DNA of 64,000 nucleotides, from contig JAPOWG010000104.1 of NCBI GenBank assembly GCA_026707745.1, positions 62,001 through 126,000 on the forward strand, written 5' to 3'. How positions within the stretch are numbered: the stretch's first letter is position 1; every line of letters starts with the position of its first letter. The notes under the pieces were generated by a model, which was given only the letters and a program-made list of their open reading frames with translations, had not been told where the DNA came from and ran no database searches. The stretch is from Chloroflexota bacterium. Lineage in GTDB: Bacteria > Chloroflexota > Anaerolineae > Aggregatilineales > Phototrophicaceae. The translations under genes and the position numbers were made by a program. Positions 36,874-46,844 of the stretch are shown piece by piece.

Positions 36874-37635
36874 CTAGGGCCTTTCCGAAGAATGCAATTC
36901 CGCCAGACGACGATACTTTCGGTATTCGTACCAGGCCATGAACAGGGATAGCCTCAAGCCGTGCCAGTGATCTCGGTAGCCCTTGAGCGTAACGTAACGC
37001 AAATGGAACTGACGCAGCGGCTGCAAGATAAAGTTCCGGAACTTTGGCACTGTTCCCTTATCGAACAGCATCCGCGCGTCGTAGCGTAAGTATCGCTCCT
37101 GCTTGTCCTTGAAGTGGGCGACATTCAGATAGTTGTAGTGGATAATGGGATTGTCCATCTTGCCGACTGGCCCATCAAGCATCACTACTTCATGGACCTG
37201 CCGTCCCGGGTCATAGCGCGCCTGACCCAGTCGCAGCAATCGCGTTTGGTAATCCGGATACCAGCCCGCCCCTCTGGTCAATTTGCCGAAGATGTAATTG
37301 TGGCGCGGCAGTTTCCAACCGGCGAATTCAGAATATGACAGCTTGTTTTGTATTTCGGCAGCCAAGTCAGCGCTGATGCGTTCATCCGCATCGACAAAGA
37401 GGACCCATTCGGTCTGCCCTTCCACGGCGCCAAGCGCCGCGTTTCGTTGATCAGCGTAATTGACAAAACTATGCTGCAAGACCTCTGCGCCGGATCTCCG
37501 CGCAATGGCAACGGTATCGTCACTGCTATAGGAATCAAAGATCAGGATTCTGTCGGCGAAGCGCAGCGTTGCGACGCAAGCCCCTATCTGCTCGGCCTCA
37601 TTATAGGTCAAGACGATGGCGGTCAGTCGCGTCAT
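36874..37635 (-). CDS. Family 2 glycosyltransferase (WaaE/KdtX-like)
   Basis: The 253-residue GT-A enzyme has VLTYNEAEQIGACVA at the N-terminus, the motif QHSFVNYADQRNAAL and the metal-binding VLFVDADERIS. This matches the WaaE/KdtX group, which adds glucose or other sugars to heptose or lipid-linked glycans. The acceptor here is unknown. ATG overlaps the stop of the upstream GT2 gene by 4 nt. Confidence 0.8.
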   Translation of the reverse strand: MTRLTAIVLTYNEAEQIGACVATLRFADRILIFDSYSSDDTVAIARRSGAEVLQHSFVNYADQRNAALGAVEGQTEWVLFVDADERISADLAAEIQNKLSYSEFAGWKLPRHNYIFGKLTRGAGWYPDYQTRLLRLGQARYDPGRQVHEVVMLDGPVGKMDNPIIHYNYLNVAHFKDKQERYLRYDARMLFDKGTVPKFRNFILQPLRQFHLRYVTLKGYRDHWHGLRLSLFMAWYEYRKYRRLAELHSSERP

Positions 37636-38561
37636 GAGCGCGCCAGCTCAATAATCTTCCGGCAGGCGTCGATCAAGTCGCTTTCACAAGAGGCAATTGA
37701 GGCCATCCGACGTGCCATGCCATGGGCGACAAGTTTGCGTGCCATCCAGCGTTTCCAGGGCGAGTAGTGCTTGTCATAAAGCTGCAAGCGACTATTCCAC
37801 AGGTTGAACAGGCTTAAAGGGCGCGCTTGCGACGAACTTCCCCCGCCCAGATGCGTAATGCGAGCCTGCGGGACGCAGAAAATACCCCAGCCATGTTCGC
37901 GTATGCGCCATTGCCAGTCGACCTCTTCGCAGTAAATGAAAAATTGTTCGTCAAAGAGACCGACTTCCAGCAAGACCTCCTGTCTCAACATCATGGTAGC
38001 GCCCAAAGCGAAATCCACCGCAAAGGGCTCTGAAGCATCATAGCTTGATCTTGGGTAGCGCCCATTAAACGCACCTTCGATCCAGCGGCTCGGGGTCGGA
38101 TACAGTTCCGTCCAGATCTGTCGCAGATCGGGGAAACGAAAAGCGCTATGCTGGAAGCTGCCGTCAGCGAAACTGAGTCGCGCGCCAACGACGCCGTTGC
38201 CAGCGTCGGCGAATAGCGCATCAAATAGCGCTTTTGTGGCGCCTGAATGAGTCACGGTATCCGGGTTCAAAAGGTAGACCGCGCCCGGCAAGTCTCTTTC
38301 TCTGCCCTGCCCTTCAAATCCGATCGATCGCATCGCAAGGTTATTGGCGCGTCCGAAACCGATGTTGTCATCGCAGGTCGTCAAAATCACGGCCGGGAAA
38401 TCCCGCCGTATCACATCGACTGTCGAGTCAGTCGATGCGCAATCGACTACCCGTATTTCGTATCTCATTGAACTCGCCGACAGATCATCCTCAAGGCTGC
38501 CCAGCGCATCGGCGATGACCGCCTCGTTGTTCCAGGTGACGATGATGACTGCCAGATCCAC
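37632..38561 (-). CDS. Family 2 glycosyltransferase (rhamnosyltransferase-like)
   Basis: The 309-residue GT-A protein has VIIVTWNNEAVIADAL near the start, FPAVILTTCDDNIGFGRANN, the DxD-like YLLNPDTVTHSG and the acceptor-side EEVDWQWRIREHGW. This is the pattern of WbbL-type rhamnosyl- and related transferases. Its product and donor are unknown. It is coupled to the next GT2 gene, and an envelope protein gene lies 24 bp upstream. Confidence 0.8.
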   Translation of the reverse strand: MDLAVIIVTWNNEAVIADALGSLEDDLSASSMRYEIRVVDCASTDSTVDVIRRDFPAVILTTCDDNIGFGRANNLAMRSIGFEGQGRERDLPGAVYLLNPDTVTHSGATKALFDALFADAGNGVVGARLSFADGSFQHSAFRFPDLRQIWTELYPTPSRWIEGAFNGRYPRSSYDASEPFAVDFALGATMMLRQEVLLEVGLFDEQFFIYCEEVDWQWRIREHGWGIFCVPQARITHLGGGSSSQARPLSLFNLWNSRLQLYDKHYSPWKRWMARKLVAHGMARRMASIASCESDLIDACRKIIELARS

Positions 38562-38585
38562 TGTTACTTCGCCTGGCCGGAGCTA

Positions 38586-40007
38586 CTATCCATCTAAATC
38601 ATCGGCGGATTCGCCCGGATCAACCATCATGATCGAACGCACGCCGACGTGGTTGTTGCGCAGGCTGATCGCTACGTCTTCGTGGATCAAGCCCGCCCAG
38701 CAGTTCTGTGGATTGCGCGCTTCAATGGTCGTCATGCGGATCGCTCCCCAGACCACCGCGCGCTCCTTTGCTGCCAAGTATGAATATCTGTTGCCACTCG
38801 CCTCGTCAAAGACCTCGACTAATTTGTCAGCCGCGGCGATAGCCCAGCGATAAGGATAGCTGGCTTGCGATGTGGAACATTGTATGCCGATTCTCCATGC
38901 GCCCGACTCGTCAAACATGCCCAGTGTTGCCGCCTGCTGTTCTTGCTGGTAAACGGTGCCAGGTGGTGGCCCGGACGTTCGAATTGGAACATCGCCGTAG
39001 TTTTCTACGGACAATCGAAATACCAGCATCTCGCCCTTCGGAATCGTGATCTGTTGTGAATAGGCCAGCGACTCGCTATCTTCCGGTAACTGCAGCAGAT
39101 CACCAGCATAGTCGCGTGATGTGAAGTACCGAGCCTCATAGGGCTGCACATCAAAAGCAACGTCCACGCCGATCGCTTGAGGAGAGATCTCCGCATAGGG
39201 TTTCCCGCCGGTCTCGATCGTTAAGCTGGTCTGCTGTCGAATGCGCTGGCCGACGGCATCCTGCGCCAGCGCTAACACCTGATAGGTGCCGTCAGGGGGC
39301 GGATCAACACCAAGGTCAATCCCCCCTTCATAGTCGAAACGGTGCCTGCCCGCTTCGCCGTAATTGCGCTCTTCTACGCGAGCGGAAATTGGAATCCTGA
39401 CGCCGGCCGAATCAACAAGGTATACATCCAGACTCTTGACATCCGTCTCCAGATATATGTTGATCTGTACGCGATCATCCACGCCATCTTGATTTGGCGA
39501 AAACACCGACGGCGACACGGTAAACGTGGACATGACCGGCAAGGGAAAATCGCCCGGCTGGATGACCAGGCGGCCGCTGGCATTTACGTCTTCGCCGGAC
39601 TCGGTCCGCGCATTGAGTTCCCAGGTGTACGTTCCTTGAGGCAACAAGCGCCGTTCAACATGCCCAACGACAGTTTCGCCATCCAGCAGGAATCCATCCA
39701 CTATGCCGCTGAAGAGCACGCTATATTCTTCCGCTTCGCGGGCTTGCCCCTTGCGGAAGAAAAAGGTCTTGCCACCATCCTCCGTCAAAGATATGTCGAC
39801 CGTTGCCGGTCGCGACAAGCGGTATTCAAGTACGGCAATATCGTTTTCGCCATCAGCGTCGGGACTAATGGAGTCTCGATCGAAGCCGGCGTACATGATC
39901 AGCGGTAGAGGCGGCGAAAGAAGAAGACTTCCCACAACTAGCACAATCGCCGCGCCGAATGCAGCCGCTAGAAGCAGCAATCCAAAATGGACGCGCATGG
40001 ACTCCAC
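38586..40007 (-). CDS. Membrane-anchored envelope protein with FSPNQDG-type modules
   Basis: The 473-residue protein has one N-terminal span (LLLLAAAFGAAIVLVVGSLL). Two related beta modules follow, opening with SISPDADGENDIAVLEYRLS and VFSPNQDGVDDRVQINIYLE, each with the Asp/Asn-rich loop of CHU_C/FlgD-type Ig folds. The remaining C-terminal part is beta-rich. It is likely an extracytoplasmic structural protein that binds Ca2+ through these loops. No enzymatic motif is seen. It heads the GT2 pair. Confidence 0.65.
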   Translation of the reverse strand: MESMRVHFGLLLLAAAFGAAIVLVVGSLLLSPPLPLIMYAGFDRDSISPDADGENDIAVLEYRLSRPATVDISLTEDGGKTFFFRKGQAREAEEYSVLFSGIVDGFLLDGETVVGHVERRLLPQGTYTWELNARTESGEDVNASGRLVIQPGDFPLPVMSTFTVSPSVFSPNQDGVDDRVQINIYLETDVKSLDVYLVDSAGVRIPISARVEERNYGEAGRHRFDYEGGIDLGVDPPPDGTYQVLALAQDAVGQRIRQQTSLTIETGGKPYAEISPQAIGVDVAFDVQPYEARYFTSRDYAGDLLQLPEDSESLAYSQQITIPKGEMLVFRLSVENYGDVPIRTSGPPPGTVYQQEQQAATLGMFDESGAWRIGIQCSTSQASYPYRWAIAAADKLVEVFDEASGNRYSYLAAKERAVVWGAIRMTTIEARNPQNCWAGLIHEDVAISLRNNHVGVRSIMMVDPGESADDLDG

Positions 40008-40053
40008 ATTCTCACTAATTGCCAGAGCATGGCAAGTCTAGCGATCCCGTCTC

Positions 40054-42582
40054 ATGGCGACAAGACCCGATACTTTACACGGACGGTACGATTGGGCTAA
40101 ACTTCCCTTCCTGGCCCTGGAACTGGTACACGAGACTAGAGAGAATTCCTTGAACCCGAAGCAGAATAAAAGTTTCACCGCAATAAAGAGCGCCGAGCCA
40201 AACAGCGACGGTATCTTTCAACTGCCGCTGCTCGTGCTGGATGACCGGGTCGTTTTTCCACAAGTCTTGAGCCTCCTTCCGATCACCACAGAGGCCAATT
40301 TTCAGGCAGTCAGCTATGCCAAAGAGCATAGGCAAACCCTCATCGTGGTCAAACAGCGGCACGTGCTTAACGGTGGGCAGACAGCTCAGCATATCCACGA
40401 GATCGGGACGGAAATCGCGCCAGGTCAACTATCCGACGCCTACGGTGAAAACATCCACGTGCTCGTACAAGGCAGACGCCGCGTTCACATCACGGAAGTT
40501 GTCGAGGCGGCGCCCTTCCCCGTCGCGCGCGCCTTCACGGTCGAGGAACGGCTCCAGAAATCTGAGCGCGTCGAATCGCTTTGCGTGTCGCTCTTGGATC
40601 TTTTCAAACATTCCAGCCAGTTCTTGGAGTCCGTGCCGGACAGTGTGATCAAGTATATCCTCGCTGTAAAAGAACCGGGGCAACTGTGCGACGCGTTGGC
40701 GGCTATCGTGCCGCTGGAACCGGAGCAATTGCAGACGCTCTTGGAAGAATTCGACGTTGCGCAGCGCCTGGAACAGCTATCTGTCGCCGTCAGCGCTGAT
40801 CTTCAAGACAGCCAACTCCACGAGGAAGTTCATACCCGCCTTCAAGACGAGATCGCCGCTAACCAACGCGAGATGTATCTGCGCGAGCAAATGCGCATTA
40901 TCCAACAGGAATTGGGCGATGGGGATATCTTCCAACAGGAGTTGCACGAGCTTGCTGAAAAGATTCAAGACGCGAGTTTGCCGGGAGACATCCACGAAAA
41001 GGCGATGAAAGAACTGTCTCGTCTTGGCGTCATTCCGCCGATGTCGCCGGAATCCGGTGTCATTCACACGTACCTGGATCGGCTATTGACCTTGCCCTGG
41101 CATATCGCAAGCGAGGAAAATCTGGATTTGCAGCATGCGGAAGACATTCTCGACGGCGCCCACTATGGGCTGAGAAAGGTCAAGACGCGTATCATCGAAC
41201 ATATCGCGGTGAGAAAACTGGCTCGGGACAAAATGAAAAGCCCTATTCTCTGCTTTGTGGGCCCGCCAGGCGTCGGCAAGACGTCGCTCGGCAAGAGCAT
41301 CGCTGATGCCTTGGGATGCAAGTTTCTTCGCATCAGCCTCGGCGGCATACGCGACGAGGCGGAAATCCGCGGGCACCGCAGGACCTATATCGGTTCGATG
41401 CCCGGGCGCATTCTGCAGCAAATGGAGCGCGCGGAAACGGTTAACCCCGTGTTCATGCTCGACGAGATCGACAAGATGAACTCGGACTTCCGCGGCGATC
41501 CGGCCTCCGCCCTCTTGGAAGTCCTGGATCCGGAGCAGAATCGACATTTCGTCGACCATTATCTCGAAGTCCCGTACGATCTGTCGAAAGTCACGTTTAT
41601 CACGACAGCCAACGATCTCTATGGCATTCCTGAAGCCCTGGAAGATCGACTCGAGGTGATTGAGTTCAAAGGCTACTCCGAGGAAGAGAAAATCGAGATC
41701 GCGCGGCGCTTTTTGATCCCGAAACAGTTGGAAGCCAACGGCATATCATCCGTCGGCATCAGTTTTTCCAAGACCTCCTTGCAGCACATTATCAGGCACT
41801 ACACTTACGAGAGTGGCGTTCGCAATCTCGAACGGGAAATCGCCAAGATCTGTCGGAAGATCGCTCGCCAGACAGCCTCGGACCGGGTTCATCCCCGGCG
41901 CATGAGCCCGGCAATCGTGGAGAAGTATTTGGGCCCGCCGCAAGTACTCGATTCACGCGTTAATCGTGCCGATGGTATCGGCATTGTCAGCGGCCTGGTC
42001 TGGACGCCGAACGGAGGCGACATTCAAACGATCGAGGTTTCATTGGTCCCGGGCAAGGGCAACCTGATGTTGACCGGGCAGTTGGGCGATGTCCTGCAAG
42101 AATCGGCGCATATCGCGCTTAGCTACTTGCGCTCCCGCGCCCACGACTTCGATTTGCCCGCCGATGATTTTGACAATTACGATATCCACGTGCACATGCC
42201 CGAAGGCGCCGTACAAAAGGATGGTCCCTCTGCCGGAATTACGCTGGCGGCGGCCTTGGTTTCCGCATTTAGCGAAACTCGGGTCCGCAGCGACTACGCG
42301 ATGACCGGGGAAATCACGCTTCGCGGACACGTCTTGCCTGTCGGCGGCGTCGTGGAAAAAGTGCTTGCGGCGCGCCGGCGGAATGTCCCGCAGATAATTT
42401 TGCCCGAAGACAACCGAAAAGACCTGCGCGATCTTTCCAAGGCCGTCAAGAAGGATGTTTCGGTGGTATTCATCGAAGACATACAAGAGGCGCTCGACCT
42501 GATTTTGCACGACCCTCCCCCGCGTCGGCAACGCGACATCGACGCCGAGAAACGGCAACGCGACAATTCTGAAGGCGAATAA
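40054..42582 (+). CDS. lon: ATP-dependent protease Lon
   Basis: The 842-residue protein has the N-terminal substrate domain beginning LPLLVLDDRVVFPQ, a coiled linker, Walker A GPPGVGKTSLGKS near residue 403, Walker B VFMLDEIDK and the C-terminal protease. The protease shows the catalytic Ser in QKDGPSAGITLA (about 725) and the Lys in PVGGVVEKVLAARR (about 768). Lon degrades misfolded and regulatory proteins. The first 50 residues look non-conserved, so a TTG near 40150 could be the true start. Confidence 0.93.
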   Translation: MATRPDTLHGRYDWAKLPFLALELVHETRENSLNPKQNKSFTAIKSAEPNSDGIFQLPLLVLDDRVVFPQVLSLLPITTEANFQAVSYAKEHRQTLIVVKQRHVLNGGQTAQHIHEIGTEIAPGQLSDAYGENIHVLVQGRRRVHITEVVEAAPFPVARAFTVEERLQKSERVESLCVSLLDLFKHSSQFLESVPDSVIKYILAVKEPGQLCDALAAIVPLEPEQLQTLLEEFDVAQRLEQLSVAVSADLQDSQLHEEVHTRLQDEIAANQREMYLREQMRIIQQELGDGDIFQQELHELAEKIQDASLPGDIHEKAMKELSRLGVIPPMSPESGVIHTYLDRLLTLPWHIASEENLDLQHAEDILDGAHYGLRKVKTRIIEHIAVRKLARDKMKSPILCFVGPPGVGKTSLGKSIADALGCKFLRISLGGIRDEAEIRGHRRTYIGSMPGRILQQMERAETVNPVFMLDEIDKMNSDFRGDPASALLEVLDPEQNRHFVDHYLEVPYDLSKVTFITTANDLYGIPEALEDRLEVIEFKGYSEEEKIEIARRFLIPKQLEANGISSVGISFSKTSLQHIIRHYTYESGVRNLEREIAKICRKIARQTASDRVHPRRMSPAIVEKYLGPPQVLDSRVNRADGIGIVSGLVWTPNGGDIQTIEVSLVPGKGNLMLTGQLGDVLQESAHIALSYLRSRAHDFDLPADDFDNYDIHVHMPEGAVQKDGPSAGITLAAALVSAFSETRVRSDYAMTGEITLRGHVLPVGGVVEKVLAARRRNVPQIILPEDNRKDLRDLSKAVKKDVSVVFIEDIQEALDLILHDPPPRRQRDIDAEKRQRDNSEGE

Positions 42583-42724
42583 CTGCCCGCTTGCCCAAAT
42601 CCGCGCTCCAGCGGTCCTGCTCTCGGCAACAGTGGAGCAACCGTAGGTCAATCGAACCTGTAAAATTGAATTGCTGGGCAGGAGCTATGGTAAGGTAGGA
42701 GCAAACCCGCCGTATAGGTAGACT

Positions 42725-44284
42725 ATGCGATCCTACTTCGTCAGCGCCTTCTTCGCTATTTTGCTCGGCGCCTGCAGCGCTCTAAGCCAGCCTACGCCAA
42801 CGCCGAGCGCGACAGCGACATCCCGACCGACGGCCACGCCTGCGCCTACCGATACCGCGACTCCGTCGCCGACTTCAACGAATACAGCTCTTCCCAGCTT
42901 GACGCCCACCGCAACGGCTACCTTCACCGCTACCCCTACATTTACGCCATCCCCGACCCCCACCATCACGCCCTACCCGGCCGTCGGATTTGTCTTCGAC
43001 AACTGGGTCCTGGCCGATATTCCAGACAACGTCAAGGACGGCATATCCAATCCCATGGTCGTCTTACTCAACACCAACAATCAACAGACCATCGCCAACA
43101 TTGCGACTGCGCAGCCAAATACCGGCATTCAAACGCTCTATCTGGTACCGCCAACCAACCCGGGCGCGCGTATCCCCATATTGGAACTCGCTTCCAATAC
43201 CCGCCTGGAGGTTTTTCTGGCGAAGCCCGGCAACGCCCTGGCATTTGTCAAACGAGACGAACAGCGGCGCAGCAACGGCCTCTATATTCTTGATCTTTCG
43301 ACCGGATTCGCGGCCAGGGTTCTGCCCGGTGATAGTCCCTTGGTGCAGCGTGGATTCTATATCGAGCCGGACTGGTCGCCAGACGGCAGCCAACTGGCGA
43401 TGTCTGTGACCACCGGTTACGATATTGACATTTTCTTGTACGCCAAAGATGGATCCGGACGCCGCAACATTACAGACATCGGTTCATATGACTTGTGGCC
43501 GCGCTGGTCCCCCGACGGTACTTACATCGCATTTGTTTCCGATCGCGCCGATTGTCCCAGTTGGATACCGGGCGAAGAAAATGCCTGTGATGCCGCGACG
43601 ATGCCGCCACCAACCGAAGGCAATGTCTATGTACTGGAAGTTGAGACCGACACGGTAAAGAAGCTTAGCGACGTTTATGTTTCGGAACCGCCCTATTGGA
43701 TCAATGAGCGACTGTTGGCCTTCGCTAGCGGGAATCCGCTCGACTTGCTGGATCCGCGGCGGCGAATATGGCGAGCAAACATCGCGACCGGCGACATAAG
43801 CGAGGTGCGGCCCATTGACGGAAGCGCCAGCGCCAGCTACTTGTCCGAAGCCTGGTCTCCGGACGGTCAAACGGTCCTTTTGCAAGTTGCGGATGACACA
43901 AACCAATTAGTACTCCTGGCTGCCGACGGCTCGATCCTGCGACAAGATTCTGATCTGGACTTTCCGCGTTTCGGCATGTCCGCGGCCTGGTCCCCGGACG
44001 GGCAACGAATCGCCATCGGCGGAACCGCGGGGCAATGTCCCTACGGCGTGCGTGTCAAAGCCGGGACTTACCGTAATATCGCGACCGGCAATCCCCCGCC
44101 CAGCATGTGCGACCCGATGTTCTCGCCAGACAGCCAGTATATCGCCTTCAGCGGTGTCAACCCCCGCGTCGACGGCAGAAACGATGTCTACGTAGCCAAC
44201 TACAATGGCTTCGGCAGCGTCAATATGACGGCTGCTCTAAGAGGACAGATGGACCTTTTGGGTTGGGTCGGCGGTACACCCTAG
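42725..44284 (+). CDS. Lipoprotein with Thr/Pro-rich stalk and TolB-like beta-propeller
   Basis: The 519-residue product has a lipoprotein signal (AFFAILLGACSA), a low-complexity Thr/Pro/Ser stalk from about residue 23 to 82, and then TolB/WD40-like blades with repeated WSPDG (YIEPDWSPDG, RWSPDGTYIAFVSDR, AWSPDGQ twice). Such stalked propellers are common on Chloroflexota surfaces. They may bind ligands, but none is known here. A fabG-HIT pair follows. Confidence 0.75.
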   Translation: MRSYFVSAFFAILLGACSALSQPTPTPSATATSRPTATPAPTDTATPSPTSTNTALPSLTPTATATFTATPTFTPSPTPTITPYPAVGFVFDNWVLADIPDNVKDGISNPMVVLLNTNNQQTIANIATAQPNTGIQTLYLVPPTNPGARIPILELASNTRLEVFLAKPGNALAFVKRDEQRRSNGLYILDLSTGFAARVLPGDSPLVQRGFYIEPDWSPDGSQLAMSVTTGYDIDIFLYAKDGSGRRNITDIGSYDLWPRWSPDGTYIAFVSDRADCPSWIPGEENACDAATMPPPTEGNVYVLEVETDTVKKLSDVYVSEPPYWINERLLAFASGNPLDLLDPRRRIWRANIATGDISEVRPIDGSASASYLSEAWSPDGQTVLLQVADDTNQLVLLAADGSILRQDSDLDFPRFGMSAAWSPDGQRIAIGGTAGQCPYGVRVKAGTYRNIATGNPPPSMCDPMFSPDSQYIAFSGVNPRVDGRNDVYVANYNGFGSVNMTAALRGQMDLLGWVGGTP

Positions 44285-44348
44285 CCGCAATTTCCGCCAA
44301 AGGTTATAGTTTCGGCCATTATGGATTGCAAAGGACGGGAGAGTATCA

Positions 44349-45095
44349 ATGTCCGATTTTGAGGGCCAGGTCGCGCTTGTTACCGGTGGGAGCCGCGGTA
44401 TCGGGCGCGCGATATGCCTTGAACTTGCTTCCCGTGGCGCGCTTGTGGCGGTGAATTTCAACCGAAGCGCGACCGCGGCTGAAGACCTGGTCGGGGAAAT
44501 AATTGCAGCCGGCGGCGCGGCAGAAGCCATGCAAGCCGATGTCAGCAGTGCCGAACAAGTAGGGGCGCTCTTCAAATCTTTGCTGACGAACCACGCGCGC
44601 ATCGATATTCTTGTGAACAACGCCGGAATCACAGAGGACAATGTCATTATGAGGTTAAAGCCAAAGGACTTTGATGACATCGTCTCAACCAATCTGCGCA
44701 GCGCCTGGCTATGTTGTCGGGAAGCCGCTCGCAGCATGATGCGAAAGCGCAGTGGGACCATCATCAATATTACCAGCGTGGTGGGCATTGCTGGCAATGC
44801 CGGCCAAAGCAACTACGCGGCCAGCAAAGCCGGCTTGGTCGGCATCACAAAGTCATTGGCTAAGGAACTTGCCGGCCGCGGCATCCGTGTCAACGCGGTC
44901 GCGCCCGGCTTCGTGGAAACGGATATGACCGCCGATTTGAGCGAGGAACTCCGCGGGCGGGCCATCGAAGCGATTCCACTTGGCAGAATGGGCAATCCGC
45001 AAGATATCGCAAAGGCGGTCGCGTTCCTGGCCTCTTCCGACGCCTCATATATCACCGGCCAAACGCTAATCGTTGATGGCGGAATGGTTATGTAA
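44349..45095 (+). CDS. fabG: 3-oxoacyl-ACP reductase, SDR family
   Basis: The 248-residue short-chain dehydrogenase has the cofactor loop VTGGSRGIGRA, NNAGIT at the fourth strand, catalytic Ser in INITSVVG, and Tyr/Lys in YAASKAG. FETDMT and the C-terminal YITGQTLIVDGGM fit FabG, which reduces 3-oxoacyl-ACP in fatty-acid synthesis. The rest of the fatty-acid genes are not here, so another SDR substrate is possible. GGGAG lies just upstream. Confidence 0.85.
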   Translation: MSDFEGQVALVTGGSRGIGRAICLELASRGALVAVNFNRSATAAEDLVGEIIAAGGAAEAMQADVSSAEQVGALFKSLLTNHARIDILVNNAGITEDNVIMRLKPKDFDDIVSTNLRSAWLCCREAARSMMRKRSGTIINITSVVGIAGNAGQSNYAASKAGLVGITKSLAKELAGRGIRVNAVAPGFVETDMTADLSEELRGRAIEAIPLGRMGNPQDIAKAVAFLASSDASYITGQTLIVDGGMVM

Positions 45096-45127
45096 GCTCC
45101 CCGCTAGACAAAGACCGGAGACTAAAC

Positions 45128-45475
45128 ATGAGTACGATATTCTCTAAAATCATCGCCCGGGAGATACCGGCGGACATCGTTTATGAAGATGAACTGGTAC
45201 TGGCGTTTCGCGATATCGCGCCGCAAGCGCCGGTACACATTTTGATCATCCCCAAGCGAGAGATCGCTACGGTCAATGATGTTTCCGTAGGGGATGAAGC
45301 GACCTTGGGCAGGCTGTTCACCGTTGCGGCCAAGATCGCGAGCGATGAAGGCATTGCCGAAACCGGCTTCCGCCTGATTGTCAATTGCAACGAAGACGGC
45401 GGGCAAGAAGTCTTCCACCTTCACATGCATATTCTGGGCGGGCGCCGCCTGGGTCCAATGCTTGCCAAGCGCTAG
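45128..45475 (+). CDS. HIT family nucleotide-binding hydrolase (HINT-like)
   Basis: The 115-residue protein matches HINT size and ends with the histidine triad HLHMHILGG, preceded by the GFRLIVNCNEDGGQEVFHLH stretch. The N-terminal IFSKIIAREIPADIVYED is typical of the family. HINT proteins hydrolyse phosphoramidates of AMP. It follows fabG by 32 bp on the same strand. Confidence 0.92.
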   Translation: MSTIFSKIIAREIPADIVYEDELVLAFRDIAPQAPVHILIIPKREIATVNDVSVGDEATLGRLFTVAAKIASDEGIAETGFRLIVNCNEDGGQEVFHLHMHILGGRRLGPMLAKR

Positions 45476-45515
45476 GCCTGCTCGCAATGCCGAAACGAGT
45501 GCGGGAGCCAAGCCG

Positions 45516-46550
45516 CTATCCTTCGCTGGCTTCTGCGGCTTCCTCCGACTCCGGTTCTTGGTCGGTGGCGGTCGCTTCGGCAGTTGGGGCCACATCCGCG
45601 TCTTTCATGTCTTCGTCATTTTCTTCAGAAACGTCTTCTTCGGCGACTACAGTCGGTTCATCGTCCGCTTCAGACTGCCCCGCGCCCGCCGACGAAGCAG
45701 GTTCTTCCTCCCCGGTTGCATCTTCCGACTGCGGTTGACTTTCAATATCCGCTTCTTGATCGGACTGGTCGGCAGTTTCCTCTGCCGCATCCGCCGGCGG
45801 CTCCTCCGGCATGCCCCAATTGTTTGGCGTGGCGTCGTCAATTGCTTGGAGCATCTCGGCCGTCGACGGGACGCCGCCCGCGCGCGCCGCTGTGATAGTT
45901 ACACCGTTGACTTGCACGGTTGGCGTGCCCGTAACGTCCTCGGTCATCGCGCTGTCTAGCGTTCCGGAAATCGCCGCCGAGTTGAAGCAATTGGTCAGCG
46001 TACTTGTGTTAAGGCCAAGCCCCTCCGCCCCGGCCAGGAGTCGATTCTGCGAGTACGCGGTGTTCCCATAGCGACTTTGCCAATCGAAAAGAACGTCATG
46101 CATCTCCCAAAACATGCCTTGCCGCCCTGCGCATAGGGCAGCCCGTGCCGCGCCCTGGGCATTGGGGATCGAACCTGTCTGCATCGGCACATAAGTGAAC
46201 AGAACCTGGCCCTCTCGAACACGATCGAGTATGGCGTCAAATGAATCGCTATGCAGCGCCTCGCAACCCGGACAGGCGAAGCTGGCGTACTCTGCCAAGG
46301 TAACCGGCGCATTCAAATCGCCGAGCTGCGGATAGCCCTCAACCGAGAAAGATCTTGAAATGTTATCGTATCGCTTTGTTAAGTCCGGTGGAATATACGC
46401 CTCGACCGGCTGATTGGAAACAACAACCATAGCGACAGCCACAATGGCCACAATGACTATGGCCAACAGCAGTATCATCCATCGATTCTGACGGCGCTGC
46501 CTTTGACGGCGCTGCCTGGCTTCCCGCGTACGACTCGCCTTTTTTGCCAT
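45516..46550 (-). CDS. DsbA-like thioredoxin-fold protein with long acidic tail
   Basis: The 344-residue protein has a very basic cytoplasmic N-terminus, one span (WMILLLAIVIVAIVAVAMVV) and a DsbA/BdbD-type domain with FACPGCEAL near residue 94 and cis-Pro in GTPTVQVNG. The last 110 or so residues are almost all Glu/Asp/Ala/Ser and look disordered. It probably oxidises or isomerises extracytoplasmic disulfides. The tail has no counterpart I know. Confidence 0.8.
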   Translation of the reverse strand: MAKKASRTREARQRRQRQRRQNRWMILLLAIVIVAIVAVAMVVVSNQPVEAYIPPDLTKRYDNISRSFSVEGYPQLGDLNAPVTLAEYASFACPGCEALHSDSFDAILDRVREGQVLFTYVPMQTGSIPNAQGAARAALCAGRQGMFWEMHDVLFDWQSRYGNTAYSQNRLLAGAEGLGLNTSTLTNCFNSAAISGTLDSAMTEDVTGTPTVQVNGVTITAARAGGVPSTAEMLQAIDDATPNNWGMPEEPPADAAEETADQSDQEADIESQPQSEDATGEEEPASSAGAGQSEADDEPTVVAEEDVSEENDEDMKDADVAPTAEATATDQEPESEEAAEASEG

Positions 46551-46844
46551 ATCCTCCTAAGCCTCGTGTTACGACGATGATTCCTCGCTGAATATGCCAA
46601 GAGTCTAATGCACAGTCGACGGTTTGTAAAAGGACAGTATTAGGCATTTCGGGGGGTGCTTTCCGCTCTCAAAGCAAGCTGTCTACAGCTGGAAAAAACG
46701 CAAACGCTTGCAATATGAGATACGGTAACATCGCGCCCGGAACTCTGGTAGAATGGTTGCTCGCCAGAAGCGGCAGATTGGCGCGCCTGGTTTTCCACAA
46801 TGACCGCTGATAATTCGGTCCCAATAGTCACAGAGGAAGAGCCT
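46551..46844. other. Intergenic region, DsbA-like gene to acnA
   Basis: This divergent region must hold promoters for both genes. TAGAAT at 46749-46754 could be a -10 box for acnA, but no convincing -35 box lies at the right distance. I see no RNA gene or repeat. Confidence 0.4.
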
